This document shows, piece by piece, positions 41,289-50,592 of a stretch of DNA of 64,000 nucleotides. A program made the position numbers and the translations under genes. The DNA comes from Anaerocolumna sp. GTDB lineage: Bacteria > Bacillota > Clostridia > Lachnospirales > Lachnospiraceae. The notes under the pieces were generated by a model. It ran no database searches. It worked only from the letters and a program-made list of their open reading frames with translations, and had not been told where the DNA came from. Location: positions 47,519 through 111,518 of the forward strand of contig JAQSXJ010000007.1 in assembly GCA_029256725.1 (NCBI GenBank), in the 5' to 3' direction. The first letter of the stretch is position 1; the number at the start of each line of letters is the position of its first letter.

Positions 41289-42866
41289 ATGAAAAAAAGA
41301 GTAATATCCGTTTTTTTGACACTGATGCTGGTTGTATCCTTATTAGCAGGGTGTAGCACTAATAAGAAGGAGGGAGATTCTTCTGATGCGTCCGGTAACA
41401 TTAAGGAAGGTAGTTTGTCTTATAATGGAATAGACATATCTGAACCTGAAACAATTACCTTATATCTTTTGGGTGATAAATCAAAGGATTTTGATAAGGT
41501 TTATGCAGAAATCAATAAGATTTTAAAAGAGAAGGTTAATGCAACAGTTGATGTGAAATTTCTATCCTGGAGTGAACATGATACTAAATATTCCTTATTA
41601 TTTTCAGGAGGAGAAGATTTTGATTTAATATTTACCGCATCCGGTTGGGGTCATTATGAACAGACTGTGACTATGGGTGGATTTGAAGCTTTGACACAGG
41701 AATATATTCAGAAATATGCCCCGGACATCTGGAATACCGTACCGGAAATTGCATGGAGTCAGGCAACTATTGATGGTAGTATTTATATGGTACCTAATTA
41801 TCAAAATGAGTTTGGTGCAGATGCTGTTGCCGTTCGTGGGGATCTCATGGAAAAATACGGTTATACTGAAATATCAAGTTGGGATCAGCTGATAGCTTTT
41901 TATGGCGATATAGCAGCCGGTGAAAAGGGAGTTACACCATTAGGCGTTCAAGGCGGTGCCTTGGAATATCCTTATCTTCTGGATCATGGTGTGGCGAAAA
42001 TAGCAGGTTCTCCCAGCGAATTATTCTTATATAATATGGTGGATCCTGATGATTTTTCTATCACCTATAGCCTTGATTGGGAGGGGTTTGCTGAATATTG
42101 TAAGGCAGTAAAAGAAATGTATGATAAGGGCTTCTGGTCTGCTGATTCACTTGCTACTACAGAAGAAAGACAGGATGGTTTCTTAAAAGGAACATCAGCA
42201 TCCATGTTTTGGAATGCAGGTTCAGTAAAGAAATTCGCTGCCCAGGTTAATAAAGAACATCCGGAATGGAAAGCCACTTTATATGATATCTCACCCGATG
42301 TTCCTAAAAAGGTAAATTCCTATATCAATAACGGTGTAGCTGTCAATTCATCCAGCAAGAAAAAAGAACGGGCGATGATGGTGTTGAATGAGTTTTATAC
42401 TAATAAGCAGATCTATGATTTGGCAAGTTTAGGAATTGAAGGTGTTCAGTGGAAAGCTGTTGGCGATGATCAGTACACACTTTTGGATGGGAATGCTGAC
42501 TATGGTGTAGACAGTAATTGCAACTGGGGTTGGACCAATACAAATCTAAAGCGTACAGAATTTATAGAAAGCCCTACAGCAGTAGATACACAGTACCAGT
42601 CTATAATAGATGCATGGAATGCCGATATTAAACAGGATCATATTTTTGATGGTTTTGTATTTAACTCATCTAATGTGGGTACGGAAATGGCGTCAGTTGA
42701 TACAGTTATATCACAGTATTTTACGCCGTTAGTATGTGGTATGGCAGGAGATGTAGACGCTGCTATTGCTGAACTTAGAAAGCAGTTAGACAAAGCTGGA
42801 ATTCAAAATATCTATGATGAGGTAAAGAAGCAGGCCGAGGAGTATAAAGTAAGCAGGGGAAAGTAA
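41289..42866 (+). CDS. ABC transporter extracellular solute-binding lipoprotein
   Basis: Lipobox LLAGC; position after two permeases; SBP fold motifs. Confidence 0.9.
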   Translation: MKKRVISVFLTLMLVVSLLAGCSTNKKEGDSSDASGNIKEGSLSYNGIDISEPETITLYLLGDKSKDFDKVYAEINKILKEKVNATVDVKFLSWSEHDTKYSLLFSGGEDFDLIFTASGWGHYEQTVTMGGFEALTQEYIQKYAPDIWNTVPEIAWSQATIDGSIYMVPNYQNEFGADAVAVRGDLMEKYGYTEISSWDQLIAFYGDIAAGEKGVTPLGVQGGALEYPYLLDHGVAKIAGSPSELFLYNMVDPDDFSITYSLDWEGFAEYCKAVKEMYDKGFWSADSLATTEERQDGFLKGTSASMFWNAGSVKKFAAQVNKEHPEWKATLYDISPDVPKKVNSYINNGVAVNSSSKKKERAMMVLNEFYTNKQIYDLASLGIEGVQWKAVGDDQYTLLDGNADYGVDSNCNWGWTNTNLKRTEFIESPTAVDTQYQSIIDAWNADIKQDHIFDGFVFNSSNVGTEMASVDTVISQYFTPLVCGMAGDVDAAIAELRKQLDKAGIQNIYDEVKKQAEEYKVSRGK

Positions 42867-42888
42867 TAAATAAGGAATAATTAAATCA

Positions 42889-42938
42889 TGGGGGCTGTTA
42901 TACACGTGTTATATGTGCGTTTAACAGTCCCTAAATTT
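42889..42938 (+). terminator. hairpin between SBP and GH53 genes
   Basis: gggggctgtta...taacagtccct then t-rich. Confidence 0.45.
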
Positions 42939-43023
42939 TAAGTACTGGCATAATTATTAATAATGTATGAGGGTAATAAGTATATTCACTGTATTACAAT
43001 TAATAGTGAGGAAAGAGGTATAT

Positions 43024-44730
43024 ATGGAGTTCATAAAAGGTATGGATATTTCGGGTTTGCCTGAAATGCTGGATTTAGGTGCTAAATTTTATGATAGTCA
43101 TGCAAATGAGAGGAATATCTTTGAACTGTTAAAGGAAAACGGAGTAAATTCTATAAGATTGCGTATTTGGAACGAACCAGAAAATATCCCTGAATCAGGA
43201 GGATATAGCAATTTACAGCATACAATTAATATAGCTAAACAAGCAAAACAATATGGAATGAGTATTTTTCTGGATTTCCATTATTCGGATTTTTGGGCTG
43301 ATCCGGGAAAACAAGTCAAACCAAAGGCCTGGGAGAACTTGTCTTTTGATGATTTAAAACAAGCTGTTTATAATTATACGAAAAATGTATTGTTAAAGAT
43401 GCAGGAAGAAGAGGTTCTTCCTGAAATGGTACAAATAGGTAATGAGATTAGAAGTGGAATGTTATTTCCTGATGGTGAAGTTCCGAATTTCCCGCAGCTT
43501 ACGGCATTGGTGAATTCTGGGATACATGCAGTTAGGGATGTCGCAGGTGAAAATGATATCAAGGTTGTAATTCATCTGGATCAGGGCGGTAGATATTTTT
43601 ATCTCCGTGATTGGTTTGACGATGCTATTCAAGCTGGGCTGGATGATTTTGATATTATAGGAGTCTCTTATTATCCTTTCTGGCATGGTACTTTCGCTGA
43701 GTTTAAAGAAACCCTTCAAAAAATGGTTCAAAGATATGGTAAGCCTATTGTTGTTGCAGAGACAGCGCATCCATGGAGATGTATTGAAGATGGATTTGTC
43801 GGGGAGCAGCAGGAAAAAATTGCCGGCTTTCCATCAACTCCCGAAGCTCAGCGTACTGTAATGGAGCTGATAATGAATATAACTGCATCTTTGGATGAAG
43901 AGATGGGAATAGGGATATATTATTGGGAACCGGTCGTAATACCTATTGAGGGTAAGGGTGGCTGGTGCAGCAACATGGGTTTTTTTAATGAAAAGGGTAT
44001 TGCATTACCAGCTTTAGAAAGCTTTCAATATGAACGGACAAATCTGAAAAAGGATGTAGCAAAGATATACCAACCTGATAAAATAATTGCTGCAGTGGAT
44101 AATGATATAAAACTTCCGGACTACGTGAAAGTATTGTTTTACGATGGTACCCTCAAAGAAATACCGGTAGAATGGGAGCCATTTTCAAATCAGACAATCG
44201 GTAATTTTAGTATAGATGGGAGAGTTTCACAAATAGACCAAACTGTTCAACTTGAACTTATTATAGTAGAAAAATTGGAGAACAATCATAATTACCTGAT
44301 AAATGGCGGATTTGAAAACGGCATGGACGGGTGGTCTATTGTTTGCGAAGATGAGAGAGTTAAATATGAGTTGCATCCGGAGTTTATTATTCCATTTCCA
44401 GCACCACCAATATATTACTTATATGTTGAAAGTCCGGTGAATTTTAAGTTTTCATTAACCACAAAAATGAATGGTATAAATCCTGGAAAATATTCTCTTA
44501 AAATGGATTACAGGGGAACAAACACAACAGGTGTTGATGTTAGAATGATTGCTCAAACTAATGATAATAACATATTAGAGACAGTAATTTTTCCTACAGA
44601 TGAGGAATGGACGACATATGAGCTGTCTGATATAGAAATAGAAGATGGTAACATTAGTATAGGGATTAATATTGTATCACCTCCGGTATACGGAAAAATA
44701 AGACAATTTACTCTTACAAGAATTGATTAG
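43024..44730 (+). CDS. GH53 arabinogalactan endo-beta-1,4-galactanase with C-terminal Ig-like and CBM-like regions
   Basis: FIKGMDISGLPEMLDLGAKFYD, SIRLRIWNEP, LDFHYSDFWADPGKQ, MVQIGNEIRSGML, VVAETAHPW; start 43024 after ggaaagagg. Confidence 0.9.
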   Translation: MEFIKGMDISGLPEMLDLGAKFYDSHANERNIFELLKENGVNSIRLRIWNEPENIPESGGYSNLQHTINIAKQAKQYGMSIFLDFHYSDFWADPGKQVKPKAWENLSFDDLKQAVYNYTKNVLLKMQEEEVLPEMVQIGNEIRSGMLFPDGEVPNFPQLTALVNSGIHAVRDVAGENDIKVVIHLDQGGRYFYLRDWFDDAIQAGLDDFDIIGVSYYPFWHGTFAEFKETLQKMVQRYGKPIVVAETAHPWRCIEDGFVGEQQEKIAGFPSTPEAQRTVMELIMNITASLDEEMGIGIYYWEPVVIPIEGKGGWCSNMGFFNEKGIALPALESFQYERTNLKKDVAKIYQPDKIIAAVDNDIKLPDYVKVLFYDGTLKEIPVEWEPFSNQTIGNFSIDGRVSQIDQTVQLELIIVEKLENNHNYLINGGFENGMDGWSIVCEDERVKYELHPEFIIPFPAPPIYYLYVESPVNFKFSLTTKMNGINPGKYSLKMDYRGTNTTGVDVRMIAQTNDNNILETVIFPTDEEWTTYELSDIEIEDGNISIGINIVSPPVYGKIRQFTLTRID

Positions 44731-44748
44731 CATACAGGGGGAATTTAT

Positions 44749-46818
44749 ATGAGTAAAATTAATTATAGCTATACACCAAAGTTTTTAACAAGGGATGAAA
44801 AACCATGGTTTCCGGTAATGGGAGAATTTCATTTTAGCCGTTATCCGAGACAATTTTGGAAAGAATCTATCTATAAAATGAAAGCTGGCGGATTAGACGT
44901 TCTTTCTACATATGTTTTCTGGATACACCATGAAGAAATAGAAAATGAATATGATTTTAGCGGGCAGAGAGATTTAAGAGCATTTGTTGAGGAAGTAAAA
45001 CAATGCCAAATGGTAATGTTTTTAAGAATAGGACCATGGTGCCATGGTGAGGTTAGAAATGGAGGATTTCCGGACTGGGTTCTTAAAAAGAGCTATAAAA
45101 ACCGTACCAACGATGAAGAATATTTAAAGGATGTAGAAGGTTTTTATAAAAAAATTGCCGAACAAGTAAAGGGACTGCTGTATGAGGATGGTGGCCCGAT
45201 TATAGGAATACAGATAGAAAATGAATATGGGCATTGCGGAGGTCTTCAAGGTGATGAAGGCGAAATGCATATGGTGCGTTTAACAGAAATAGCAAAAAAG
45301 GTCGGATTAATTGTCCCCTACTATACAGCGACAGGATGGGGGGGAGCTGTAACAGGAGGATTGCTTCCTGTTATGGGCGGATATTGTGAAGCACCTTGGG
45401 ATCAGAGATTAACAGAAATCGAACCCAGCGGTAATTATGTATTCACAAAAGAAAGAAATGATCATAATATCGGAAGTGATTACGGTTTTGGTGAAGGTAT
45501 AACGTTTGACATTAATAAATTTCCGTTTCTTACTGCCGAATTAGGTGGCGGCATGCAGGTTACCCATCACAGAAGGCCAATAGCCTACCCTAAAGATATC
45601 GGAGCAATGTCTCTTGCAAAATTAGGATGTGGGGTGAACTTATTAGGTTATTATATGTATCATGGAGGGACAAATCCCAAGGGTAAGCTTACCACCTTGC
45701 AAGAATCAAAGGATACAGGGTATCCAAATGACCTTCCGGTATTCAGTTATGATTTTTCTGCTCCTATCAGGGAATTTGGCCAAATGTCTGGTACTTTAAA
45801 AGAATTAAAATTAATTACAATGTTTATTGAGGAATTTGGCAGTACATTATGTGAGATGGAGACCTATTTACCTGATCTTAATCCCATAAATCAGAATAAT
45901 TTAACGGATTTAAGATCCTCTGTTCGCCGGAATGTGAAAAGTGGTTATTTATTTATAAATAATTATCAGAGAAGATATGCAATGGCAGAACATTTGCAGG
46001 AAGTATTACAGGTAGAATTAGAAAATGAGGTCATTTCATATCCTCCGGTTGATATTCGAAATGGTGATTTCTTTTTCCTGCCATTTAATATGCAAATAGG
46101 AGATGGATTTTTAACAAACTCACTTGCCACTCCACTTTGTGTTCTTCATAATGAAGAAGAAACTTATATTTTCTATACAGATAATGAGCCTGCCTATAAT
46201 TGGTCAAAAGAACCTGAAAAAACAAAGGTGATAACACTAAAGAGAGAAGAAGCTCTAAATGCGTGGAAAATTAAAAAGAATAAGGAATATCTTATAATTA
46301 CTAGTGGCGATATAATCGAATCAAAATCCGGTTATGAGTTGCTTACGCGTCATTCAGATAGTATCAAGACTTTTCCCCAGTTGCCCTGTGAACCAGAGGG
46401 ATATCGTTTCGTTGGCATTAATGATGACTTTTATTTGTATGAGTGCATTGATAAAAAAGAGAATTGTACAGTTGGGTGTTCATTAATTAAGCAGGAAGCT
46501 GATATGAAACTCTATGAGATTGATATAACTTGTCCAGAAGAAGTAAGCGATTGTTTTCTAAGGATTGATTTTCAAGGGGACAGTGCGAAGCTGTATATTG
46601 ATAGTGAGTGGGAGGATGACTGGTTTTATACTGGGCAGACCTGGGAGATTGGTTTAAAACGGTTTGATATGCCTGAAAAAGTTATGATAGAAATTAAATC
46701 TTTAAAAGAAAGTGATAAACGATTTCTTGAGATATGGCCTGATTTTGTTCAAGGCAGTGCTTGTAGTATTACGAATATAAAAGCAGAATATGAAAAGATT
46801 TATCACATTAAATTATAG
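44749..46818 (+). CDS. glycoside hydrolase family 35 beta-galactosidase
   Basis: VMGEFHFSRYPRQFWKESIYKMKAGGLDVLSTYVFWIHHE, IGIQIENEYGHCGG, FLTAELGGGMQ. Confidence 0.85.
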   Translation: MSKINYSYTPKFLTRDEKPWFPVMGEFHFSRYPRQFWKESIYKMKAGGLDVLSTYVFWIHHEEIENEYDFSGQRDLRAFVEEVKQCQMVMFLRIGPWCHGEVRNGGFPDWVLKKSYKNRTNDEEYLKDVEGFYKKIAEQVKGLLYEDGGPIIGIQIENEYGHCGGLQGDEGEMHMVRLTEIAKKVGLIVPYYTATGWGGAVTGGLLPVMGGYCEAPWDQRLTEIEPSGNYVFTKERNDHNIGSDYGFGEGITFDINKFPFLTAELGGGMQVTHHRRPIAYPKDIGAMSLAKLGCGVNLLGYYMYHGGTNPKGKLTTLQESKDTGYPNDLPVFSYDFSAPIREFGQMSGTLKELKLITMFIEEFGSTLCEMETYLPDLNPINQNNLTDLRSSVRRNVKSGYLFINNYQRRYAMAEHLQEVLQVELENEVISYPPVDIRNGDFFFLPFNMQIGDGFLTNSLATPLCVLHNEEETYIFYTDNEPAYNWSKEPEKTKVITLKREEALNAWKIKKNKEYLIITSGDIIESKSGYELLTRHSDSIKTFPQLPCEPEGYRFVGINDDFYLYECIDKKENCTVGCSLIKQEADMKLYEIDITCPEEVSDCFLRIDFQGDSAKLYIDSEWEDDWFYTGQTWEIGLKRFDMPEKVMIEIKSLKESDKRFLEIWPDFVQGSACSITNIKAEYEKIYHIKL

Positions 46819-46915
46819 AAGTTTATGTATTCAATCGGACAAGAAGCTGTCTTTTGATAAAGGCAGACTTCTATCTGATTTTTATTAATTTAAGCAATAG
46901 TAAGGAGGAATTTCC

Positions 46916-48667
46916 ATGTCAATAAAGACATTTGAAATAAAAGACCAATTTTATTGTAATGAAAAACCTGTTAAAATAATCTCGGGCGGGATGCACTACT
47001 TTCGTATTGTACCAGAGTACTGGAGAGACAGATTGGAAAAATTGAAAGCTTTGGGATGCAACACTGTTGAAACTTATATCCCATGGAATATGCATGAACC
47101 TAAAAAGGGTGAGTTTCATTTTGAAGGTTTATTAGACATAAAACGATTTATAAATACAGCTGCAGAGCTTGGGTTATGGGTTATTTTACGTCCATCGCCA
47201 TATATCTGCGCTGAATGGGAATTTGGAGGTCTTCCTGCCTGGCTGTTAGCAGAAGACAATATGCGTTTAAGAATAAATTATAAGCCGTTTATGAATCATG
47301 TAAAGGAGTATTATAAAGAATTATTCAAAATAATAAGTCCGATGCAGTATCAATTTGGTGGTCCGGTTATCATGATGCAGGTAGAGAATGAATACGGATA
47401 TTACGCAGATGATGCAGCCTATTTAGAAGTATTAAAGAAAATGATGGTGGATAATGGAGCAATTGTCCCGCTGGTTACATCAGATGGCCCTTGGGGAGAT
47501 GCTTTATCCTGTGGCAGTATAGAAGGAGTATTGCCAACATGTAATTTTGGATCAAAGGTGAAAGAACAATTTCAAGTTCTAGAGAAGTACACTGCAGGAA
47601 GGCCTCTGATGATAATGGAATTCTGGGTGGGCTGGTTTGATTCTTGGGGAACTGAAAAACATGTAACATCAAACTTAAAAGAAAATTGTAAAGACCTGGA
47701 GGAAGCATTAAGTTTAGGAAACGTAAATATTTATATGTTTATCGGAGGTACAAATTTCGGATTTATGAATGGCTCAAATTATTATGATGAATTAAAGCCG
47801 GATGTAACGTCCTATGACTATGATGCGGTATTAACCGAATGGGGCGATATCACACCTAAATATCTTGAATTTCAAAAAATAATTGCTAAATTCACAGAAA
47901 TACCACAGGTGGAGCTTTCAATAAAAACAAAGAAAATATCCTATGGTTTAATTAAAGTTAATAACAAAGTTGGACTATTTGAATCATTAGATGATATATC
48001 TCAGCCGGTTCAGAATTTATTTCCTTTATCTATGGAGAAACTCGGGCAAAATTACGGTTATATTCTATACCGTTCAGAATTAAAAAAAGAAAAGAAATTG
48101 GAGAAGCTTTGTTTAAATGGAGCGAATGACCGTGCAAACATATATATGGGAAATGATAAAGTAATCACTTTATATGACAGGGAATTACTTATAGAGAAAG
48201 AGATAGATTATAATATCGAAGAAGATAATTTAATGTCAATACTTGTGGAGAATATGGGGCGTGTAAATTTCGGCCCTTTGCTTGAAAAACAGCGAAAGGG
48301 AATAGATTCATGTATACAGATAAACGGTCATCAGCATATGGATTGGAGCCATTACTCATTGCCTTTTGATAATCTTGATAAGTTGGATTTTTCTAAAGGG
48401 TACCATAATGGATGCCCTGCATTCTATCAATTTGAATTTTCAATTAATGAAATAGGTGATACATTTATCGACATGGATGGCTGGGGTAAAGGATGTGTAT
48501 TTATTAATGGTTTTAACCTTGGACGTTTTTGGGATATTGGCCCACAGAAAAAGCTATATATTCCGGGGCCTCTTTTAAAAATAGGGTTAAATGAAATAAT
48601 TATATTTGAGACTGAGGGTAAAGTTAGAGAAACCGTAATATTGTCTGATGCACCAAGCCTTGGATAA
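46916..48667 (+). CDS. glycoside hydrolase family 35 beta-galactosidase (different subtype)
   Basis: IISGGMHYFRIVPEYWRDRLEKLKALGCNTVETYIPWNMHEP, MMQVENEYGYY, IMEFWVGWFDSWG. Confidence 0.92.
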   Translation: MSIKTFEIKDQFYCNEKPVKIISGGMHYFRIVPEYWRDRLEKLKALGCNTVETYIPWNMHEPKKGEFHFEGLLDIKRFINTAAELGLWVILRPSPYICAEWEFGGLPAWLLAEDNMRLRINYKPFMNHVKEYYKELFKIISPMQYQFGGPVIMMQVENEYGYYADDAAYLEVLKKMMVDNGAIVPLVTSDGPWGDALSCGSIEGVLPTCNFGSKVKEQFQVLEKYTAGRPLMIMEFWVGWFDSWGTEKHVTSNLKENCKDLEEALSLGNVNIYMFIGGTNFGFMNGSNYYDELKPDVTSYDYDAVLTEWGDITPKYLEFQKIIAKFTEIPQVELSIKTKKISYGLIKVNNKVGLFESLDDISQPVQNLFPLSMEKLGQNYGYILYRSELKKEKKLEKLCLNGANDRANIYMGNDKVITLYDRELLIEKEIDYNIEEDNLMSILVENMGRVNFGPLLEKQRKGIDSCIQINGHQHMDWSHYSLPFDNLDKLDFSKGYHNGCPAFYQFEFSINEIGDTFIDMDGWGKGCVFINGFNLGRFWDIGPQKKLYIPGPLLKIGLNEIIIFETEGKVRETVILSDAPSLG

Positions 48668-48722
48668 ATATTAGATCCTCCCCTTGTCTTATGCCTTTAA
48701 AATATTATCTTAGTAACGGACT

Positions 48723-48901
48723 GTTAAGATAGATATTAAATTGAATTTATGATAATTATCATTTTTGTGTGCTCTTTATCCCGGTCTGTTTAAACAGAAG
48801 GATTAATTTTAGGAGGAAGTTAAATGAGGCTGTTGCATAATTGCAGCAGCCTCTTGCTTGTTCGGCATAAAGTATCAACATGTATGATAAAAATATTCTA
48901 G
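48723..48901 (+). repeat. chimeric duplication scar (decayed)
   Basis: Left part matches 49450-49496 (MutS-like remnant), right part matches 50392-50517 (3' end of GlsB-like gene plus terminator). Confidence 0.75.
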
Positions 48902-49086
48902 GGAAACGCTGATTTAATCAGTGCTGTTTCCTTTGGTTTTAAGTTACTTTTAATCCTTGTTATGATATAATTATTACATTAATTTTGAGATGGTACGAAC
49001 ATGAAACAATAAACTTTAAGCGATATCAAATACTGAAACTATAAATGCAAAACCAATGAAATGAAAGTATCTATGGGAGGATTGTC

Positions 49087-49639
49087 ATGATAATAGTGTT
49101 AATTACCGGTTTTCTATTTGCAATCATAAGTCTGATGTTTATCTATGAAAGAAAACAGAAAATAAAAAGAATACGGATTTGGATAAGAGAACATTATGGT
49201 AAGAAACCGGTTAAGAAAGACTATGACTGGGAAAAGATAAATTATTACTGGAAGGCTTATGGGGAATCAATAAGAAGCAAGGAAAAGATTGATGAGATTA
49301 CCTGGAATGATCTTGAGATGAATAAAATATTCTCCCGCATAAATAATTGTAATTCTTTTGCCGGAGAACAGATATTGTATGCCAGTCTTCACAGATTAGC
49401 AACAGACAATAAGGAACTGTCTTGTAATAGTAGCTTCACATGATATTGAGTTAACACAGATATTAAATGGAATGTATGATAATTATCATTTTTGTGAGCA
49501 AATAAAGGAAAATGACATCGTATTTGAATATAAAATCCACGAAGGCCCGTCAAAATCAAAAAATGCAATACGATTGCTTGAGTATGTTAATTTTCCGGCA
49601 GAAATTATTGTAAATGCTAAAAGAAATTGCCAGCCATAA
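49087..49639 (+). pseudogene. MutS-family ATPase gene with internal deletion
   Basis: N-terminal part ...DEITWNDLEMNKIFSRINNCNSFAGEQILYASLHRL, then in another frame LVIVASHDIELTQILNGMYDNYHFCEQI...NAIRLLEYVNFPAEIIVNAK; Walker motifs absent. Confidence 0.75.
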
Positions 49640-49808
49640 TATGATTTGAGCGTAGTGAGTTGTCTGTTTTATGATATGCCAAGCACGAAATATTCAGAGA
49701 ATTAGGACTTCTTATGCCTTGATATCGAAGCATGAGTTTTTCTGTTTTGTGCAAATTTCCGTCCCATTGTGAAAAACTGTCTTTTGACGCTCGAATCATA
49801 ATATTTTA
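49635..49808 (-). mobile_element. small dispersed inverted-repeat element, copy 1 (reverse orientation)
   Basis: Terminal arms ataatatgatttgagcg/cgctcgaatcataatat; reverse complement similar to 56295-56440. Confidence 0.6.
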
Positions 49809-49945
49809 TAACTCATTTTCCCAGTATTATTTGCTTGTTCTTTTAACATACTAAAATAAAGTGGAGTAGGTAAGTAAATTTTATGTATCTAAACTACTGA
49901 TTAACGAATGTCGCAAAATATGATATTCAGAAAAGAGGTGTTACG

Positions 49946-50158
49946 ATGGACAATAAAATAAATAACCAGATCACTCATATATCAGGCAAGGTAAAAGAAG
50001 TTGCCGGTAAGGCAGTTAACTCTGACCAGCTGGAGTTTAAAGGAAAAATACAACAGGTAGGCAGTAATATCAGTGAAAAAGGGGAAGAAATAAAAGAAAA
50101 GGCAGCCGGTAAAGCAAACAAAATCATTGATAAAATCAAAAATGAGAGAGGATGGTAA
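49946..50158 (+). CDS. CsbD family stress protein
   Basis: Short hydrophilic KVKEVAGKAVNSDQLEFKGKIQQVGSNISEKGEEIKEKAAGK. Confidence 0.8.
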   Translation: MDNKINNQITHISGKVKEVAGKAVNSDQLEFKGKIQQVGSNISEKGEEIKEKAAGKANKIIDKIKNERGW

Positions 50159-50162
50159 TAAG

Positions 50163-50429
50163 ATGCCGGAGATTAGCAATATTATAGTTTGGTTAATACT
50201 TGGAGGTTTATCTGGTTGGATTGCCAGTAAGATTATGAAGAAGGACAGCCAGATGGGCGCCGGTATGAATATTCTTGTAGGTATAGTAGGAGCATTCATT
50301 GGTGGTTGGCTGGCAGGTATTTTCGGTTGGGGACCTGCAACGGGATTAAATATCTGGAGCTTTATCGTATCGATCGTTGGTGCTGTTATACTGCTCTTTA
50401 TTATTGGTCTGTTTAAACAAAAGGATTAA
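50163..50429 (+). CDS. GlsB/YeaQ/YmgE family membrane protein
   Basis: IIVWLILGGLSGWIASKIMKKDSQMGAGMNILVGIVGAFIGGWLAGIFG. Confidence 0.9.
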   Translation: MPEISNIIVWLILGGLSGWIASKIMKKDSQMGAGMNILVGIVGAFIGGWLAGIFGWGPATGLNIWSFIVSIVGAVILLFIIGLFKQKD

Positions 50430-50442
50430 GAATGAAGTTAAA

Positions 50443-50474
50443 AGGAGGCTGTTGCATAATTGCAGCAGCCTCTT
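50443..50474 (+). terminator. Rho-independent terminator
   Basis: gaggctgttgc-ataatt-gcagcagcctctt; also duplicated at about 48825-48855. Confidence 0.6.
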
Positions 50475-50592
50475 GCATGTTCTGGATGAGTATCGACATG
50501 TATGATAAATATTCTAGCACATTATTGCATAAATTTTTGCTTAATATCAGTGCCTGATATCGTCAATACAGAGAATTAGTGCAATGCTGCTG

